This document shows positions 8,022-16,347 of a stretch of 64,000 bases of DNA, piece by piece; position 1 is the first letter of the stretch, and every line of letters starts with the position of its first letter. Both the position numbers and the translations under genes were made by a program. Source of the DNA: CAVVJA01 sp963801715 (GTDB lineage Bacteria; Actinomycetota; Actinomycetes; Mycobacteriales; Jatrophihabitantaceae); contig CAWDGB010000017.1 in assembly GCA_963801715.1 (NCBI GenBank), forward strand, positions 40,785-104,784, given 5' to 3'. The notes below the pieces were generated by a model. It saw only the letters and a list, made by a program, of their open reading frames with translations, was not told where the DNA came from and made no database searches.

Positions 8022-10778
8022 TCACCATGCCAAGAGGCGGTCGTGCGTGGATCGGGGCGATCGTCGCGGTGGTCGTCGTAATCGCCGTGGTACGGACCGT
8101 CGCCGCGCGTCGGAAAGGCAACGGGTCGATCGAGGACGCCTGAGGCGGCGCCGCGCCGGTGGTAAGTCCAAGATCAAATTCGAGCTGGATACTTCCCTGT
8201 GCCCGCCGTGATCTTGGACTCGTAGCCCTGGGGCGACGATAAGTCCAAGATCATCGCCTGCTGGGCTGAGCCAGCGGGCGCTCAGCTGTGTCCGTTCGAC
8301 GGCGTGGTCGGACGACGACGGCGACGGCGACGGCGACGGCGCGGACCATACGGCGGACGGACCGATCGTCGCGAGCGCGTTCTCCAAAGCCTTGACCCGC
8401 GCCGGCACATTCAGCTTCTTCGCGACTGGGCCGAGCAGGGCGTGCGCGTCGGCCGCAGAGACGAACGGAAGCCGTTTCCACTGATCCAGACCGGCTCGAT
8501 CCTCGTCCGAGAGGTTGGGATCACTACGTTGCGCCTCGATCACCCGATCCACCAGTCCGGCGGTTCCCGTGACGCTCGCGACCGCGGCGTTGAAGTTGTC
8601 GACCACCTTGACCGTGTCGCCAATACTGAAGAAGTCGACCGCGAGAATGTTGGGCAGTGTCCGGCGAACGTCCTCGCATTGCTCGAGACGCCCGGTCAAC
8701 GTCGCCATGGAATTGACCTTGGATGCCTCGTCTGGGTCGGGTGGGCCGTTCGGTCGTAGCCAGTGGTTGACGAGCAGCATGGGATTTGTGCTGGCACCTC
8801 GGTTGGGCTGGCAGTTGAACTGGTTGATCGCCGTGAATGTGTAGGGCGTTTCTTGCATCAGGTCATAGCTTCCGAGCAGCCATGGTGCCCGATGAGCGTA
8901 ATTCTCTGATGTGACGATTACCCGCTGTTGACGTTCGATCTTGCCACCAATCGGATTGACGAGATCAAGCATTGTCGGTAACGGCTTGGTGAGGTCCGGC
9001 GTGTAGACGCGATTCCAAAGGTGGCCGGCCTTGAGGGCCTTCTCCAGATCAGCAGGTTGCACGTAGTCCTCGACATCAAGAATGATCACGTCGGTCACAT
9101 TGCGCTTCAGGAAGTCATTGATCTGCGAGAAGACGGTCGACGCCTTGATCGCTCCCAGCTCGCAAAGGTCGTGACACAGGTAGACATCCCTTTTCTTGCC
9201 AGATGTGTCCGCGGTCCCGGTGAGTGCCCCGAGCCGGTCGAGCTCCTTCACGGCGTCGTTACCGAATTGAGCCTGGATGTCGGCTCGATTGGCTCCGCCA
9301 GCGAGATTCGTGCGGACGACGCCGTTCTCCTGATGGCCGTAGTAGGCGTCGATAAGCAGGGCCCGTGCGCCCAGGTTGAGCTGTTCAGGAATGCTCACGG
9401 TGTGCTCCGCGCCGAAGAAGTTGTAGGCGCTGGACGACATCGAATTATGGCTGCCGGCAAACATGACCTGGTTCAACGGCTCGAGGCACACCTCGATCGA
9501 TCCGTTGCAGCCGTCTGCCCTGGGGTTCGCCTTCCCAGGCTGGTTGGTTATGACCACGGCGGTGGCCGTCGCGGCAGTTGTCAGCACGATGCACCCGACC
9601 ATGCCCACCACGACTGCACCGATCTGGCGTTTGCGGACCGGGCGAATCTGCCGGCCGGGAACTATCGCCCCGAGCATCCCCAAGATCACGACGAACGCCA
9701 CGTAGCAGGCGATCGCCGCCAGGATGAGCCCGACCCAGTACGCGAGGTCGCCCGGTCGAGTGATCAAGAACGCAGCAACCGCGACGGCCAGCAGGGCACC
9801 GGAGAGCTGCCACCACGGCCGCGTGCGTGCCCAGCGGAACCACGAGCGCACGCGGGCGACTCGGGTCCCGATGGCGGCGCCGTCGCGGCCCGGCGCGTAG
9901 GCCAGGAGCAGGCCGACTATCGACATGGCCCAGCCGGCTCCGACCAGGCGGCCGAGCAGCACCTTGATGAAAGCGGCAACGGCTGCCCCTCGGCCGGGGT
10001 CGGCGCTTGCCCCGAGATACCCGAACAGCGGGGTGGCGATACCCAGCCCGATCGGCAGTGCGCCCGCGAGGGCCATGGTGAAGCCTATGAACCGGGTCGC
10101 CCGCACCGGCTCCTTGGCCTTCGCGAGCACGAGCAGAAGGATCGCGACGCCCAGGATGCCGACCGGAATATAGAGCCACGGAACCCATGTGCTGACTCGA
10201 GCGGCAGCATCCACCGCTCGGTTCTGCGAAATGTTCGCCGTCGCATTGAGGACATTGTCCGGGAGTTTGTCGGCCAGCTTCGGGTCGACGGCCTGCAAGG
10301 CGCCCTTGATGCTCGCCGCTGCGTTGCTCGCGGCGGCACCGGACAGGGACGTGTTGCTGATCTGAAATATCTGGTGATGCGCGCCGGCTGCGAAGGAGTG
10401 AACGGCCGCAATGACTGCTGGCGAGTTCAGCGCCTCGGCGATCGCCTTGGCTGCCACCGGTCGCGCAGCGGTGATCAACTTGTTGGACTTCGCGAGCTGC
10501 AACGTGGCTTGGTCGCCGATATAGTCCCGCACGGCGTGCTGCTGGACGGTTTTCGCGACCACGTCGCCGAAGCCGTCGTCGTCGAGGACGCGGGTCGTCA
10601 GCCACCAACCGGTGAGGCCGAGGATGATGAGCGCGATGCCGAGCAGAGACAACAGCCGCGCAGTCCATCGTCCGAACGTCCGGGTTCGAAAGAAGGCGCC
10701 GCGACGACGTGGAACCGCGTCGCCCGTCGTCGGAGGCTCGTTGCCTGCCGATGCGGATTTCCCCCCGGTGTCCGTCAT
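8022..10778 (-). CDS. membrane protein with PI-PLC X-like phosphodiesterase domain
   Basis: 918 residues from the ATG at 10778. An N-terminal cytoplasmic stretch is followed by a membrane helix, an extracellular region of about 170 residues, and several further helices to about residue 420. The outer domain then carries MFAGSHNSMSSS (first catalytic-type His, about residue 444) and DVYLCHDLCEL (second His, about 534). The two His motifs place it in the TIM-barrel phosphatidylinositol-specific phospholipase C-like superfamily; the actual substrate is unknown. A (Ser-Pro)n tract encoded by GGCGAC repeats lies near 8317-8340. Beyond it the frame reads through a small inverted-repeat element (8165-8253) and overlaps an opposite-strand small gene. 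The last 80 or so residues are therefore Arg/Pro-rich and probably not ancestral. Confidence 0.8.
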   Translation of the reverse strand: MTDTGGKSASAGNEPPTTGDAVPRRRGAFFRTRTFGRWTARLLSLLGIALIILGLTGWWLTTRVLDDDGFGDVVAKTVQQHAVRDYIGDQATLQLAKSNKLITAARPVAAKAIAEALNSPAVIAAVHSFAAGAHHQIFQISNTSLSGAAASNAAASIKGALQAVDPKLADKLPDNVLNATANISQNRAVDAAARVSTWVPWLYIPVGILGVAILLLVLAKAKEPVRATRFIGFTMALAGALPIGLGIATPLFGYLGASADPGRGAAVAAFIKVLLGRLVGAGWAMSIVGLLLAYAPGRDGAAIGTRVARVRSWFRWARTRPWWQLSGALLAVAVAAFLITRPGDLAYWVGLILAAIACYVAFVVILGMLGAIVPGRQIRPVRKRQIGAVVVGMVGCIVLTTAATATAVVITNQPGKANPRADGCNGSIEVCLEPLNQVMFAGSHNSMSSSAYNFFGAEHTVSIPEQLNLGARALLIDAYYGHQENGVVRTNLAGGANRADIQAQFGNDAVKELDRLGALTGTADTSGKKRDVYLCHDLCELGAIKASTVFSQINDFLKRNVTDVIILDVEDYVQPADLEKALKAGHLWNRVYTPDLTKPLPTMLDLVNPIGGKIERQQRVIVTSENYAHRAPWLLGSYDLMQETPYTFTAINQFNCQPNRGASTNPMLLVNHWLRPNGPPDPDEASKVNSMATLTGRLEQCEDVRRTLPNILAVDFFSIGDTVKVVDNFNAAVASVTGTAGLVDRVIEAQRSDPNLSDEDRAGLDQWKRLPFVSAADAHALLGPVAKKLNVPARVKALENALATIGPSAVWSAPSPSPSPSSSDHAVERTQLSARWLSPAGDDLGLIVAPGLRVQDHGGHREVSSSNLILDLPPARRRLRRPRSTRCLSDARRRSVPRRLRRPPRRSPRSTHDRLLAW
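8027..8143 (+). CDS. 38-residue single-helix membrane protein
   Basis: ATG at 8027 preceded by GGGGAG six bases upstream. The protein is basic N-terminus MPRGGRAW, a hydrophobic helix of about 17 residues (IGAIVAVVVVIAVV), then RTVAARRKGNGSIEDA and a TGA stop. The good ribosome site, the single clean helix and the positive-outside/positive-end layout make translation believable. It is convergent with, and overlaps, the read-through tail of the PI-PLC-like gene. The family is not recognised. Confidence 0.5.
   Translation: MPRGGRAWIGAIVAVVVVIAVVRTVAARRKGNGSIEDA
8165..8253. repeat. triplicated 12-bp inverted/direct repeat AGTCCAAGATCA
   Basis: AGTCCAAGATCA occurs at 8165-8176 and 8242-8253, and its exact reverse complement at 8209-8220. 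The first pair can form a 12-bp stem around a 32-base loop; the second pair a 12-bp stem around 21 bases. This looks like a small dispersed palindromic element in an intergenic position, now inside the extended 3' end of the PI-PLC-like gene. Confidence 0.7.
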
Positions 10779-10825
10779 GGCCGGACTATAAACGGGATCT
10801 TTGAGAATGGCAGTCTGGCTGTGCA

Positions 10826-11695
10826 ATGGCTGAGGATGGGCGCGTGGGGCGTAACGACCGAAGCGGGCGACAAGCCGTCGCCCGAGTGGGTATCTCCGGC
10901 TGGCGTTACCCGCCGTGGCGCGGCGTGTTCTATCCGAAGGATCTGCGACAGCGAGACGAATTGCGCTATGTCGCCGACCGGCTGACCACGGTGGAGATCA
11001 ATGGTTCGTTCTACGCCCTTCAGCGGCCACGGAACTATGAGGCTTGGTACGCCGATACACCAGCGCAGTTCGTTTTCTCCGTCAAGGGGCCTCGGTTTAT
11101 CAGCCACATGAAGAAGCTTCACGACGTCGAGATACCCCTCGCGAATTTCTACGCGTCCGGTGTGCTCGCGCTGCGGGAGAAGCTCGGACCAATCCTCTGG
11201 CAGCTGCCACCTAATCTCGGATTCGACCAGTCACGGCTCGCACAATTCTTCGCGATGCTGCCGCGCACGACGTTCGCCGCAGCCCGACTTGCGAAGCGTC
11301 ACGAGGAGCGGCTTGCGGATCGCGCGCTGACCCGCGCTGACGCCGACCGGCCGCTGCGGTACGCCCTCGAGGTCAGGCACGCGAGCTACCAGAAGGCTGA
11401 GTTTGTCGAGCTCATGCGCGACCACGACGTGGCCCTAGTGGTCGCCGACACGGCGGGACGGTGGCCGCTGTTCCATGACGTGACGTCGGACATCATGTAC
11501 GTGCGCCTGCACGGGGACCAGGAGCTCTACGTCAGCGGCTACTCCAGCGAGGCGTTGACGATGTGGGCGGAGCGGATCCGCGGCTGGACCGCTGCCGGCC
11601 ATGACGTCTTCGCCTACTTCGACAACGACGTCAAGGTGCGCGCGCCATATGACGCGATCCAACTCCTGGAACGGCTCGGCGACGGTTCCCCGTGA
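10826..11695 (+). CDS. DUF72 family protein (YecE-like)
   Basis: 289 residues with the DUF72 hallmarks: VGISGWRYPPWRGVFYP at the N-terminus, VEINGSFYALQRP, FVFSVKGPRFISHMKKL, LGPILWQLPPNL, ALEVRHASY and YVRLHGDQELYVSGYS. The fold is a TIM barrel; no reaction is established for the family. The ATG at 10826 gives a 20-residue basic leader; an internal start near the VGISGW motif is possible. It is divergent from the PI-PLC-like gene with 47 bases between the starts, so they share a regulatory region. Confidence 0.88.
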   Translation: MAEDGRVGRNDRSGRQAVARVGISGWRYPPWRGVFYPKDLRQRDELRYVADRLTTVEINGSFYALQRPRNYEAWYADTPAQFVFSVKGPRFISHMKKLHDVEIPLANFYASGVLALREKLGPILWQLPPNLGFDQSRLAQFFAMLPRTTFAAARLAKRHEERLADRALTRADADRPLRYALEVRHASYQKAEFVELMRDHDVALVVADTAGRWPLFHDVTSDIMYVRLHGDQELYVSGYSSEALTMWAERIRGWTAAGHDVFAYFDNDVKVRAPYDAIQLLERLGDGSP

Positions 11696-11704
11696 CCCCG
11701 ATGA

Positions 11705-12857
11705 TCATCCGCCGATCATCGCCGCCGACGCCCACAGGGCCACGGTCGCAGCCAGCAGTATCGGGAGGGTGCTCAGTGCGCCGAGTAGGTGGAACGTGCG
11801 AGCCGACTGGTGATCCGGCTCGGCGAGCTGCCGCCGCCACAGCAACGTGGCCAACGAGCCGACGAACGTGAGATTGGGCCCGACGTTGACGCCGATGAGC
11901 ACGGCCAGTACGGACAGCGGAGAAGCCGCGACAAGGGGCAGGAGCGCTAGCGTGGCCGGGATATTGTTCACGATGTTGGCAAGCAGGCCACCGAGGAGCG
12001 CGAGTCCGATCAGGTCGAGCAAGCCGGTACCGTCCGGCACGAGATGCGCCAGCGCGTCGTGTATTCCGCCGGTATTGACTCCCTGGAAAATCACGCCTAA
12101 CGCCAGGACGAACAGCACGAACCCGGGGCTGGTCTCGTTAACCATCCGCCACCATGTCGTGCGGCTGCCCTTCAGCGCCGGAATGGCGAGAGCGACTACG
12201 CCAAGCCAGGCGGCCCAGGCCGGAGGTGCGTCGACCGCCGACGTGATGACGAAGCCGGCGATGGTTCCGGTCAGGATCATCAAGGCGTACCGCGGGGCCG
12301 CCGGAACCTCCACGCCAGTATCGGAATTCAGCCTGAGGTCCGCTCGGAAGAACCACCGCAACGCCCGCCAATCGAGCAGGCACGCCACCGTCCAGGGCAG
12401 TGCCATCAGGGCCGTGAATCGTCCGAACGAGAGTCCGGTCGCCGCGAAGGCGAGCAGGTTGGTCAAGTTGGACACCGGCAGCAGCAGCGATCCTGAGTTG
12501 GCCAGGTGGGCGCAGGCGTAGAGGTGCGGCCGGCTGCGGAGGCGCAACTGCTGGGTCGTACGCAGCAGGACAGGGGTGAGTAGTACAACGGTCGCGTCCA
12601 GCGTCAGGACCGCGGTGACTCCAGCCGCGAGTGCGACCACTATGCCGAGCAAGCGCAGTACACGACGTCGGCTCATTCGGGCGGCCGCGGCGCCCAGGTA
12701 GTCGAATACGCCCGCCTCCGCACAGAGGTGGCCGACAAGATGAGGCCGCCTGGCAGGGCGAATACCGCTTCGGACAGCCCATTGGGCGCACGATCGCGCC
12801 CACCAAGGCTATGGCGAAGGCAGCTACCGACAGCGCCTCGGTGACGATATCGCTCAA
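11705..12857 (-). pseudogene. SLC13/ArsB-type anion permease, frame-disrupted near its N-terminus
   Basis: A hydrophobic transporter of the ArsB/Na-sulfate symporter superfamily. The main part (12676 down to 11705) has about nine membrane segments, with LDATVVLLTPVLL, HLANSGSLLLPVSNLTNLL and the repeat-partner NIVNNIPATLALLP plus GVNVGPNLTFVG. These are the paired signatures of the family. The N-terminal helix MSDIVTEALSVAAFAIALVG is in a different frame, starting with TTG at 12857. Joining them needs two one-base additions: near 12780-12787 (CCC to CCCC) and near 12738-12743 (restoring GGLILVGHL). Both sites are short C runs. Either two sequencing indels or true decay; the downstream part could still be made from 12676. 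It follows the ElaA gene directly. Confidence 0.75.
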
Positions 12858-12861
12858 ATTC

Positions 12862-13317
12862 TCACGCCGGGCGACGGCGCCGGGTCATGGGGACATGCGG
12901 GATGCCGTCCTCGTCGAAGGGTTCGCCGGATACCGCGAATCCGAACCGCTCGTACCACGCACGTAACGGCGATTGCGCATCGAGGACGACGTCGTCTCCC
13001 GCGCTGTCACTCAGCTCGAGCGCGCGCCACATCAGTCGGGCGGCGAGTCCGCGCGACCGCGCGGACCGGGCGGTTGCAACTCGGCCGATCCGGACCGCCG
13101 ACGCGTCACGCACGATGCGTAGCGTGGCGAGGACGGTACCGGAGGGTTCGGCCACCCACAGCAGCCAGGCATCCGGCTCAAGATCTCGCCCGTCGAGCTC
13201 GCGGTATGCACAGCGCTGCTCGACGACGAAGACGTCGACCCGCAACTGCAGGATGCGGTACAGCGTTACCGGGCTGACTTCGGACGCGCGAGCGACGTGA
13301 ACCTCGAGTTCGGTCAC
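12862..13317 (-). CDS. elaA: ElaA-family GNAT N-acetyltransferase
   Basis: 151 residues. LYRILQLRVDVFVVEQRCAYRELDGRD is the ElaA N-terminal signature (quoted here only to describe residues about 20-45). It is followed by ATLRIVR, the acetyl-CoA loop IGRVATARSARSRGLAARLM, and the C-terminal PLRAWYERFGFAVSGEPFDE. The acceptor is unknown. It lies immediately upstream of the broken permease on the same strand, likely in one transcript. Confidence 0.85.
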   Translation of the reverse strand: MTELEVHVARASEVSPVTLYRILQLRVDVFVVEQRCAYRELDGRDLEPDAWLLWVAEPSGTVLATLRIVRDASAVRIGRVATARSARSRGLAARLMWRALELSDSAGDDVVLDAQSPLRAWYERFGFAVSGEPFDEDGIPHVPMTRRRRPA

Positions 13318-13371
13318 GTGCCTACGGCATCAGATCGCGCGCAGTCAGCCCGATGAGCAGCGCGGTGACAG

Positions 13372-13800
13372 TCACGGATGGGGCGTCAGCTCGAAGTCGG
13401 CGAAGTCGAAGCCGGGAGAGACAACGCACGCGACCAGGGTCGCACGGTCGGTGGCGGGCTCTGCTGTCTGCCATTCGCCGCCGTGGACGAGATACTGGCC
13501 ACCGGCGCCGAGCTCGCACATGAAGTCCGGCACCGGTGTGTCAGCCCGTCCGCCGACGGTCAGGCGAACCGGGCCGCCGCCCTGCCAGAGCCACAGCTCG
13601 TCCGAGACCACCCGATGCCAGGACGACCGTTCACCGGGTAGCAGGAGAAACGACACGCAGGTCGCGAGCGCTCGTTGACCTCGCCCGGTCGTCACCAGCT
13701 CGGGATGCCGGAAGCTCTCGCGGTACCACCCACCCTCCGGGTGGCGCTGCATTCCCAGCGAGTGAGGGTCGGCGACTAGGGCTTCGGAGGGCACAGTCAC
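13372..13800 (-). CDS. DUF985 cupin-fold protein
   Basis: 142 residues with the DUF985 pattern: HPEGGWYRESFR, SFLLLPGERSSWHRV, DELWLWQGGGPVRL and CVVSPGFDFADFEL. This is a beta-barrel cupin related to yeast YML079w. No enzymatic role is established. The start ATG at 13800 gives a full-length family member. It is divergent from the MenJ-like gene, with about 120 bases between the starts. Confidence 0.85.
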   Translation of the reverse strand: MTVPSEALVADPHSLGMQRHPEGGWYRESFRHPELVTTGRGQRALATCVSFLLLPGERSSWHRVVSDELWLWQGGGPVRLTVGGRADTPVPDFMCELGAGGQYLVHGGEWQTAEPATDRATLVACVVSPGFDFADFELTPHP

Positions 13801-13853
13801 GGGGGAGACGGTAACCGCCCGCCCCGTCGGTCCACGCGCGGGAGGGTAGCGCC

Positions 13854-13859
13854 TACACT
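13854..13859 (+). promoter_or_regulatory. candidate -10 for the MenJ-like gene
   Basis: TACACT fits TANNNT and lies about 60 bases before the chosen GTG start in the divergent intergenic space. No clear -35 box can be seen, so this is weak. Confidence 0.25.
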
Positions 13860-13920
13860 CGGTGCTTAACGCTCGTGAATGCGTTCACAAACGGCTGGAC
13901 GAGGACCTGGGAGCAAGCTC

Positions 13921-15255
13921 GTGACCGTCACGCAGGCGCCAACGGCGGCCGTTGCCGCCCAGTCGGCGCTGGTCGAGGAGCGCCGCTACGACGCGGACGC
14001 CGTCGTCGTCGGTGCCGGCCCGGCAGGCAGCGCCGCCGCGTATTGGCTCGCGAACGCCGGGCTCGACGTCGCGCTGCTGGAAAAGACCACATTCCCGCGC
14101 GAGAAGGTGTGCGGCGACGGCCTCACGCCGCGCGGAACGCGCGCTCTCATCGACATGGGAATCGATGTCAGCCCGGACGCCGGGTGGGTCCACAATCGCG
14201 GCCTGCGTGTCATCGGGGGCGGCCTGCGACTCCACCTCGACTGGCCCGAGCTCACCAGCTTCCCCTCGTACGGCCTGGTCCGGCCGCGGTCCGATCTGGA
14301 CGCGCTGCTCGCGAATCGGGCTGTAGCGGCAGGCGCCGTCCTGCACGAGCAGACCGCGGTCACCGAGCCCGTCCTCGACCGCGCTGGCCGGGTGGCCGGC
14401 GTGCTCGCGAAGGCGGGCCCGGACAAGGAGCCCGTGACCTACCGGGCGCCGATCGTGCTGTCCTGCGACGGCGTGTCCGGCAAGTTGGCCCAGCAGTTGG
14501 GCCTGCACCGCAACGGCCGGCGACCGATGGGCGTGGCGGTCCGGCGTTACTACGCCAGCCCCCGTACCCATGACGACTACCTCGAGTCGTGGCTGGAGCT
14601 GTGGGACGGCCCGATGGGCGCGGATGACGCCAAGCTGCTGCCCGGCTATGGGTGGATCTTCGGTATGGGCGATGGGACGGTGAATGTCGGCCTCGGCGTG
14701 TTGAACTCCTCCGCCAGCTTCCAGCGGACCGACTATCGAGCGATGCTTACCCGCTGGCTCGACGCGACGCCGGAGGCCTGGGGGCTGCGCGAGGTCAACG
14801 CGACCGGCCCGATTCGGGGTGCCGGTCTGCCCATGGGGTTCAACCGGACACCGCATTACACCCGCGGGCTGCTGTTGGTCGGGGACACCGGCGGTTCGGT
14901 CAACCCGTTCAACGGCGAGGGCATCCCCTATGCGATGGAGTCTGGGAAGCTCGCGGCCCAGGCCGCGGTTCAGGCGCTGGGCCGCCCGTCGGGTCCACAA
15001 CGAGAGCGCGCTCTCGCTTCTTATCCAGCAGCGATGGCGGCCGAGTGGGGCGCTTATTACCGCCTGGGTGGCGTTTTCGTGAAGCTCATCGGCCAGCCAG
15101 CGGTCATGCGTGCGTGCACCCGCCACGGTCTGCCGCATCCGGCTCTCATGCGCTTTCTTCTCAAGCTGCTCGCCAACCTCTACGACCCCCGCGACGGCGA
15201 TATATCCGACCGGACCATCTCCGTCCTGACCCGACTGATCCCAGCGGTGCGTTAG
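13921..15255 (+). CDS. menJ: menaquinone reductase-like geranylgeranyl reductase family flavoprotein
   Basis: 444 residues. GAGPAG is at residues 31-36, the GGR motif FPREKVCGDGLTPRG follows, and LLLVGDTGGSVNPFNGEGI lies in the C-terminal half. The closest known role is mycobacterial MenJ (Rv0561c), which saturates one isoprene unit of the menaquinone tail. Support comes from position: it sits directly upstream of the nuo operon, whose enzyme uses menaquinone, with a polyprenyl diphosphate synthase at the far end of that operon. The GTG at 13921 was chosen over an upstream frame start because GGGAG precedes it and the upstream codons look non-coding. The reduction target is inferred from family and context. 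Confidence 0.85.
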   Translation: MTVTQAPTAAVAAQSALVEERRYDADAVVVGAGPAGSAAAYWLANAGLDVALLEKTTFPREKVCGDGLTPRGTRALIDMGIDVSPDAGWVHNRGLRVIGGGLRLHLDWPELTSFPSYGLVRPRSDLDALLANRAVAAGAVLHEQTAVTEPVLDRAGRVAGVLAKAGPDKEPVTYRAPIVLSCDGVSGKLAQQLGLHRNGRRPMGVAVRRYYASPRTHDDYLESWLELWDGPMGADDAKLLPGYGWIFGMGDGTVNVGLGVLNSSASFQRTDYRAMLTRWLDATPEAWGLREVNATGPIRGAGLPMGFNRTPHYTRGLLLVGDTGGSVNPFNGEGIPYAMESGKLAAQAAVQALGRPSGPQRERALASYPAAMAAEWGAYYRLGGVFVKLIGQPAVMRACTRHGLPHPALMRFLLKLLANLYDPRDGDISDRTISVLTRLIPAVR

Positions 15256-15358
15256 GCATGCCTCACCTCTGCCTGACTGTCCGCTAAGCACTAGCCTGGC
15301 GACGCTAAACCCTCGCCGGCCATCCAATCAAATACGACGAGAGAGGGAGGCAGTTACC

Positions 15359-15721
15359 GTGCTAGCGCCCTACCTGCCGATCGTGTTGTTGTTCGCGCTC
15401 GCGTCCCTCTTCGCCATCTTCTCGGTGTCGATCGCCCCGTTCACCGGGCCCAAGCGTTACAACCGCGCGAAGCTCGACTTCTATGAGTGCGGCATCGAGC
15501 CGACGCCGTCGCCTGAGGGGCCAAATCGCTTTCCTATCAAGTACTTCTTGACCGCGATGCTGTTCATCATTTTCGACATCGAGATCATCTTCTTGTATCC
15601 GTATGCCGTGGCGAACAAGCAGCTGGGCCTGTTCGGATTGGTAGAGATGATCTTCTTCATCGTCACCGTGTTCATCGCATACACGTATGTGTGGCGGCGG
15701 GGCGGCCTGGATTGGAACTAA
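15359..15721 (+). CDS. nuoA: NADH-quinone oxidoreductase subunit A
   Basis: 120 residues, three membrane helices. The conserved loop KLDFYECGIEPTPSPEG contains the family Cys, and FDIEIIFLYPYAV marks the second helix. It is part of the proton-pumping arm at the junction with the peripheral arm. The GTG at 15359 follows a strong GAGGGAGG site. First gene of the 14-gene operon; about 100 bases separate it from the MenJ-like gene, so it may share that transcript or have its own promoter. Confidence 0.96.
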   Translation: MLAPYLPIVLLFALASLFAIFSVSIAPFTGPKRYNRAKLDFYECGIEPTPSPEGPNRFPIKYFLTAMLFIIFDIEIIFLYPYAVANKQLGLFGLVEMIFFIVTVFIAYTYVWRRGGLDWN

Positions 15722-15807
15722 GCGATGACGAGCGCAACCAGTGAGCGACACGATGGCTATCGCGTGGCTCGGGCGGAATACCTGCGGCAAGCGAAGCGGA
15801 GGTTGAC

Positions 15808-16347
15808 ATGGGCCTAGAAGAAAAGCTGCCTGACGGCGTCCTGCTTGCCAGCGTCGAGAAGCTCGTCAACTGGACCCGCAAGTCTTCGCTGTGGCCGGCC
15901 ACGTTCGGTCTGGCGTGCTGTGCCATCGAGATGATGACGTTCGGGGCCCCGCGGTACGACTCGGCCCGGTTCGGCATGGAGGTCTTCCGGCCGTCACCGC
16001 GCCAGGCCGACTTGATGATCGTCGCCGGCCGGGTCAGTCAGAAGATGGCTCCGGTATTGCGGCAGATCTACGACCAGATGGCCGAACCGAAGTGGGTGCT
16101 GGCGATGGGCGTGTGCGCCAGTTCTGGCGGGATGTTCAACAACTATGCGATCGTGCAAGGCGTCGATCACGTCGTCCCGGTCGACATGTACCTCCCGGGC
16201 TGTCCACCGCGGCCTGAGATGCTGATCGATGCCGTCCTCAAGCTGCATCACAAGATCATGAATGAGCCGCTCGGACCCAAGCGGGCGAAGCGGCTCGCCG
16301 ATCAGAAGGTGGAGCTCGTCCCGTCCAGCCAGAGGTTCGCCCGATGA
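15808..16347 (+). CDS. nuoB: NADH-quinone oxidoreductase subunit B
   Basis: 179 residues. It carries the terminal iron-sulfur cluster N2, and the four expected ligands are present: the tandem Cys37-Cys38 in FGLACCAIEMM, Cys103 in GVCASSGG and Cys132 in LPGCPPRPE. Electrons pass from here to menaquinone. An 86-base spacer after nuoA contains no gene. It overlaps nuoC by four bases (ATGA). Confidence 0.97.
   Translation: MGLEEKLPDGVLLASVEKLVNWTRKSSLWPATFGLACCAIEMMTFGAPRYDSARFGMEVFRPSPRQADLMIVAGRVSQKMAPVLRQIYDQMAEPKWVLAMGVCASSGGMFNNYAIVQGVDHVVPVDMYLPGCPPRPEMLIDAVLKLHHKIMNEPLGPKRAKRLADQKVELVPSSQRFAR

Noticed and set aside
8317..8340. GGCGAC hexamer tract as a possible satellite or CRISPR-like repeat
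   Set aside because: It simply encodes the Ser-Pro tract of the PI-PLC-like protein. No CRISPR array was seen anywhere in the window.
9021..10985. A 654-residue plus-strand open frame across the PI-PLC-like gene
   Set aside because: Antisense shadow: low-complexity, hydrophilic, no motifs, while the other strand has clear membrane helices and two catalytic His motifs.
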